From the NCBI RefSeq assembly GCF_000423225.1, contig NZ_KE383991.1, positions 1 through 64,000 of the forward strand: DNA of 64,000 nucleotides, written 5' to 3'. The position numbers and the translations under genes were made by a program. The notes beneath the pieces were generated by a model. It was given only the letters and a program-made list of their open reading frames with translations, was not told the origin of the DNA and did no database searches. Position 1 is the stretch's first letter. Each line of letters begins with the position of its first letter. The stretch comes from Kaistia adipata DSM 17808. Its GTDB lineage: Bacteria; Pseudomonadota; Alphaproteobacteria; Rhizobiales; Kaistiaceae. Positions 60,543 through 64,000 of the stretch are shown here, piece after piece.

Positions 60543-60983
60543 ATGCGTTTCAAGACCATTCTGGCCGGCCTGGCGCTTTCGCTCGGCGTACTGACGCTGG
60601 CGCACGCCGCCGATCCCGTCGCCGAGCGACAGGCGCTGATGAAGGACAACGCCGCCGCCGCCAAGACCATTTTCCAGATGGTGCAGGGCAAGGAGCCCTA
60701 CGACGCCGCGGCCGCCCAGGCCGCCTTCGAGAAGATCGCCGCCGACATGAAGACGTTCCCGTCGCTGTTCCCGGCGGGCTCTGACCAGGGCAAGACCACG
60801 GCCTCGCCGGCGATCTGGCAGGACAAGGCCGGCTTCGACGCGATCGCGGCCAAGCTCGGCGCCGACGCCGCGGCCGGCGCGGCAGCGGCGACCGGCGGCC
60901 TCGATGCGATCAAGGCGGCCGCCACGGCGATCGGCGGCAGCTGCCAGAGCTGCCACGAGAAGTTCCGCGTGAAGAAGTCCTGA
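60543..60983 (+). CDS. Cytochrome c'-type protein
   Basis: The 146-residue periplasmic protein has a signal peptide (FKTILAGLALSLGVLTLAHA before ADPV). A four-helix-bundle sequence starts DPVAERQALMKDNAAAAKTI, and the haem site CQSCHEKFR is near the C-terminus, as in cytochrome c'/c-556. It is followed after 2 bases by a diheme cytochrome gene, so the two are likely an operon passing electrons in the periplasm. Confidence 0.92.
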   Translation: MRFKTILAGLALSLGVLTLAHAADPVAERQALMKDNAAAAKTIFQMVQGKEPYDAAAAQAAFEKIAADMKTFPSLFPAGSDQGKTTASPAIWQDKAGFDAIAAKLGADAAAGAAAATGGLDAIKAAATAIGGSCQSCHEKFRVKKS

Positions 60984-60985
60984 CC

Positions 60986-61909
60986 ATGCGGATACGCTCG
61001 GCCGCCCTCGGCCTCGCCGCCCTGGCCATCGTGGCCGGTGCGGCGTTCTGGGTCCTGACCCTGCCGCAACCACTCGATGCGGCCGTTCTGCCCGACAAGC
61101 CCGGCGACGCGGCGAAGGGCGAGCGCTGGTTCTGGGCCGGCGGCTGCGCGTCCTGCCACGCGGCGCCGGGAGCCAAGGACGGCGAGCTGCTGAAACTGTC
61201 GGGCGGCGTGGCGATCGCCTCGCCGTTCGGCACCTTCCATGCGCCCAACATTTCCCCCGACAAGGTGCAGGGCATCGGCGACTGGAGCGCGCTCGACTTC
61301 GTCAACGCCATGAAGCGCGGCCTGGCGCCGGACGGATCGCATCTCTATCCGGCCTTTCCCTACACGTCCTACCAGCGCATGACGGTGCCGGATCTCCTCG
61401 ACCTCAAGGCCTATCTCGACACGCTGCCGGCGGACGCAACCGCCAGCAAGCCGCACGAACTCCCTTTCCCCTTCTCGATCCGGCGCGGCGTCGGCCTCTG
61501 GAAGTCGCTCTATCTCGATGGCGAGACCTTCGCGCCCGATCCGGCCAAGAGCGAGCAGGTCAATCACGGCGCCTATCTGGTCGAGGGGCCCGGCCACTGC
61601 AACGAGTGCCACACCCCGCGCACCGCGCTGGGCGGGCTGGACAGGAGCCACGCGCTCGGCGGGGCGCCGGATCCGAGCGGCAAGGGCCGCGTGCCCGACA
61701 TCACGCCCGGCCCCGGGGGTATCGGCGACTGGTCCGAGCATGACATCGCCAACGCGCTCGAGACCGGCTTCACGCCGGACTTCGACTCGATCGGCGGCAC
61801 CATGGCGGAGGTCCAGCGCAACATGGCGAGGCTGCAGGCCGAGGACCGCGACGCGATCGCCGCCTATCTGAAGCAGGTCGCGCCCGTGACGGCGGCGGAA
61901 GCCAGATAG
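60986..61909 (+). CDS. Diheme cytochrome c
   Basis: The 307-residue protein has an N-terminal membrane anchor (AALGLAALAIVAGAAFWVLT L) and two cytochrome c domains. The first has FWAGGCASCHAAPG, the second GPGHCNECHTPRTALGG. Methionine-type ligands are plausible in YPAFPYTSYQRMTVPDLLDL and DSIGGTMAEVQRNMARL. It resembles the cytochrome subunits of membrane alcohol/gluconate dehydrogenases. It forms a pair with the cytochrome c' gene. Confidence 0.9.
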   Translation: MRIRSAALGLAALAIVAGAAFWVLTLPQPLDAAVLPDKPGDAAKGERWFWAGGCASCHAAPGAKDGELLKLSGGVAIASPFGTFHAPNISPDKVQGIGDWSALDFVNAMKRGLAPDGSHLYPAFPYTSYQRMTVPDLLDLKAYLDTLPADATASKPHELPFPFSIRRGVGLWKSLYLDGETFAPDPAKSEQVNHGAYLVEGPGHCNECHTPRTALGGLDRSHALGGAPDPSGKGRVPDITPGPGGIGDWSEHDIANALETGFTPDFDSIGGTMAEVQRNMARLQAEDRDAIAAYLKQVAPVTAAEAR

Positions 61910-61913
61910 ACAG

Positions 61914-61945
61914 CCGGCCAGCGAGGCCCCTCAGGATGAGGGCGG
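61914..61945. repeat. Fragment of the cctcagg palindromic repeat
   Basis: ccggccagcgaggcccctca followed by ggatgagggcgg matches one end of the ctgagg/cctcagg family (267-410, 19739-19857). Confidence 0.4.
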
Positions 61946-62021
61946 AGGCGGTCGACCAACTCAAGTCCGAAGCAGCGGAAAGGATAAGGCCGCCCCGTCC
62001 CTCACGCCTCAGGCGGCAATC

Positions 62022-62600
62022 TCACCGCTCGGTCGGGCCGATCCATTTCGCCAGCGCGACCGGCTCGTAGCGGTCATAGCGGTCGAGCAGCGAGACCGGA
62101 TTGTCGTCGACGATCAGCATGTCGCGGTGCTCGGCCCGCACGAAGCCGGCCTCGACCGTGTGGTCGAGGAAGCCCCGCAGCTGATCGTAGAAACCGGCGA
62201 CGTCGAGCAGGCCGACGGGCTTGCGGTGGTAGCCAAGCTGGGCCCAGGTCCAGATCTCGAACAATTCCTCCAGCGTGCCGAGGCCGCCCGGCAGCGCCAC
62301 GAAGCCGGTCGAAAGATCGGCCATCATCTGCTTGCGCTCGTGCATGGAGCCGACGACGTGCAACTCGGTCAGCCCCGGATGGGCGATCTCCTTGTCGCGC
62401 AGCGCCGTCGGGATGACACCGATCGCCTCGCCGCCCGCCATCAGCACCGCGTCCGCGACCGCGCCCATCAGGCCCACCTTCGAGCCGCCATAGACGAGCG
62501 TCGCGCCGCGCAGCGCGATCGCGCGGCCAAGCGCGACCGCCGCGTCGCGATAATCCGGCCGGTAGCCGGCGCTCGAACCGCAGAAGACGCAGATCTTCAC
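62022..62600 (-). CDS. TIGR00730 Rossmann-fold protein (LOG family)
   Basis: The GTG at 62600 overlaps the dipeptidase stop by 4 bases and gives 192 residues. Landmarks are [40 protein letters not shown] and [20 protein letters not shown] followed by GGLGTLEE (about 104-112), the LOG family signature. Members are nucleotide 5'-monophosphate phosphoribohydrolases; some release cytokinins. It is coupled to the M20 dipeptidase gene. Confidence 0.93.
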   Translation of the reverse strand: MKICVFCGSSAGYRPDYRDAAVALGRAIALRGATLVYGGSKVGLMGAVADAVLMAGGEAIGVIPTALRDKEIAHPGLTELHVVGSMHERKQMMADLSTGFVALPGGLGTLEELFEIWTWAQLGYHRKPVGLLDVAGFYDQLRGFLDHTVEAGFVRAEHRDMLIVDDNPVSLLDRYDRYEPVALAKWIGPTER

Positions 62601-63994
62601 GAGGCGCCCTCCTCCGACAGCTCCGCCAGGATGCGGGCCCAGGAGCGGATGCCGCCATGGAAGCTGGAGAGGTCGTATTTCTCGTTCGGCGAGTGGATGC
62701 GGTCGCTCTCCTGCGCGAAACCGACCATCAGCGCGTCGAGGCCGAGCACCTCCTTGAAGTCGCCGGCGACCGGGATCGACCCGCCCGAACCGACGGTGAC
62801 ACACTCATGGCCCCACTCGGCGGCCAGCGCGGCGCGCGTCTTGACCAGCGCGGGATTGTCGGCCGGCAGGCGGATGCTGGGAGAGCCGCCATGCGGCGTG
62901 AACTCGACCGTGCAATCGGCCGGCAGCTTCGACCGGACATAGGCGCGGAAGGCGGCGCGGATCTTGTCCGGATCCTGCTTGTCGACGAGACGGAACGAGA
63001 CCTTGGCCGAGGCCTGCGAGGCGATCACCGTCTTGAAGCCCTCGCCGGTGTAGCCGCCGGTGATGCCGTTGACCTCGCAGGTCGGCCGCGCCCAGATTTT
63101 CTCCAGCACGCTGCGGTCGATCTCGCCGGCCGGCACGGAAAGGCCGACCTCGCCAAGGAACTCCTCGGGGTCGAAGCCGAGCGACTGCCATTGCTGGCGG
63201 ATGCTGTCCGGCACCTCGCCGACGCCGTCATAGAACCCCGGCAGCGTGACGCGGCCATTGGCGTCACGGAGCCCGTCGAGGATCGACACGAGGACGTGGA
63301 TCGGATTGCGCGCCGCGCCGCCATACATGCCCGAATGCAGGTCGCGCGAGGCGGCGGTGATGGTGATCTCCTCGCCGACCAGGCCGCGCAGCATGGTCGT
63401 GACGGCCGGCGTCTGGCGATCCCACATGTTCGTGTCGCAGACGAAAGCGAAATCCGCCTTCAGCTCGTCCTTGTTGGCCCGCATGAACGGCACGAGATTG
63501 GCGCCGCCCGATTCCTCCTCGCCCTCCAGCAGGATGGAGACGGGAATCGGCAGCTTGCCGGTGACTTCCTTCCAGGCGCGGAACGCCTCGATGAAGGTCA
63601 TCAGCTGGCCCTTGTCGTCGGAGGTGCCGCGGGCGACGATCTGCTTGGTGCCGTCCGCCGCCGTGACGATCCTCGGCTCGAACGGCGCCGTGTCCCAGAG
63701 CTCGATCGGATCGACCGGCTGCACGTCGTAATGACCGTAGAACAGCGCGCGCGGGCCCTTGCCGCCATCCTGGTGGCCGACGACCATCGGATGGCCGGGG
63801 GTCGGCCGGGCGCTGGCGTCGAAGCCGATCGAGGCGAGATCGGCGGCGATCAGCTCGGCCGCCTCGCGACAGGCGCCGGCATAGGCAGGGTCGGTCGAGA
63901 TGCTCTCGATGCGGATCAGCTTGAACAGCCGCTCCAGGCTGTTTTCGAGATCGGCGTCGATATGGGCGAGAACGTCGGCAAGGCGGTCGGACAC
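62597..63994 (-). CDS. M20-family dipeptidase
   Basis: The 465-residue metallopeptidase has metal ligands in [13 protein letters not shown] (His88, Asp90), [18 protein letters not shown] (bridging Asp126) and [13 protein letters not shown] (catalytic and metal Glu residues). The dimerisation domain starts after [40 protein letters not shown] and [18 protein letters not shown] are typical of the dipeptidase/CNDP-like subgroup. The start is a GTG 6 bases from the window edge; an upstream start outside the window cannot be excluded. Confidence 0.92.
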   Translation of the reverse strand: MSDRLADVLAHIDADLENSLERLFKLIRIESISTDPAYAGACREAAELIAADLASIGFDASARPTPGHPMVVGHQDGGKGPRALFYGHYDVQPVDPIELWDTAPFEPRIVTAADGTKQIVARGTSDDKGQLMTFIEAFRAWKEVTGKLPIPVSILLEGEEESGGANLVPFMRANKDELKADFAFVCDTNMWDRQTPAVTTMLRGLVGEEITITAASRDLHSGMYGGAARNPIHVLVSILDGLRDANGRVTLPGFYDGVGEVPDSIRQQWQSLGFDPEEFLGEVGLSVPAGEIDRSVLEKIWARPTCEVNGITGGYTGEGFKTVIASQASAKVSFRLVDKQDPDKIRAAFRAYVRSKLPADCTVEFTPHGGSPSIRLPADNPALVKTRAALAAEWGHECVTVGSGGSIPVAGDFKEVLGLDALMVGFAQESDRIHSPNEKYDLSSFHGGIRSWARILAELSEEGAS

Positions 63995-64000
63995 GGCGGG

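Overview
The window is GC-rich DNA (roughly two thirds G+C by eye) from an alphaproteobacterium, most likely of the order Hyphomicrobiales (Rhizobiales). The evidence is a MucR/Ros zinc-finger regulator, a DnaA-domain-IV-only protein overlapping a DUF6456 gene, small DUF1491, DUF5330, DUF2336 and DUF6477 proteins, a gene-transfer-agent (GTA) style head gene cluster, and abundant REP-like palindromes between genes. The genus cannot be fixed from sequence alone.

Layout. 1-445: start of an IS5-type transposase and a palindromic repeat. 446-11452 (minus strand): a GTA/HK97-type capsid cluster running from small and large terminase through portal, protease, capsid, connectors and major tail protein to two tail-chaperone genes. 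Between terminase and portal it is interrupted by a GGDEF gene and a DUF4239 membrane protein gene. One head-tail gene carries an in-frame REP-like insertion. 11.7-26.9 kb: ordinary chromosomal genes, namely DUF4239, an SDR, a PCMT-like methyltransferase, two aldo/keto reductases, a phytanoyl-CoA dioxygenase divergent from an AraC regulator, a YcgN-like protein, a PBP1A-type enzyme, an Omp25/31-like porin, a serine hydrolase, and a PACE efflux gene divergent from a LysR regulator. 26.9-34.1 kb is the most accessory part: a DUF2161 nuclease-like gene, a Crp/Fnr regulator divergent from a DUF1254/DUF1214 pair, a truncated second copy of the DUF2161 gene, and then an AT-rich two-gene module (DGQHR-domain protein plus a HEPN-like protein) that looks transferred and is the best candidate here for a new defence-type system.

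34.1-48.3 kb: a secreted protein, a CBS protein, an EamA transporter, a second DUF1214/DUF1254 pair, DUF2336, DUF1491, a peptidoglycan-binding protein overlapping a PAS histidine kinase (DivJ-like), a two-part protein with an alginate-lyase-like C-terminus, DUF5330, SufE, the DUF6456/DnaA-HTH pair, DUF6477 and MucR. 48.5-55.9 kb (minus): a nine-gene Mrp-type cation/proton antiporter operon (E, F, G, DUF4040, B, C, D plus two more D-like subunits and a 72-residue membrane protein) with no full-length MrpA. 56.0-64 kb: a MITE-like element with a perfect 24-bp inverted repeat and an internal 105-bp duplication, then MsrB, oligopeptidase B, a small secreted protein, Fe superoxide dismutase, cytochrome c', a diheme cytochrome c, a LOG-family protein and an M20 dipeptidase.

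Most housekeeping blocks are tightly packed, with 4-bp stop/start overlaps. REP-like repeats occupy nearly every longer gap. No tRNA, rRNA or CRISPR array was recognised.
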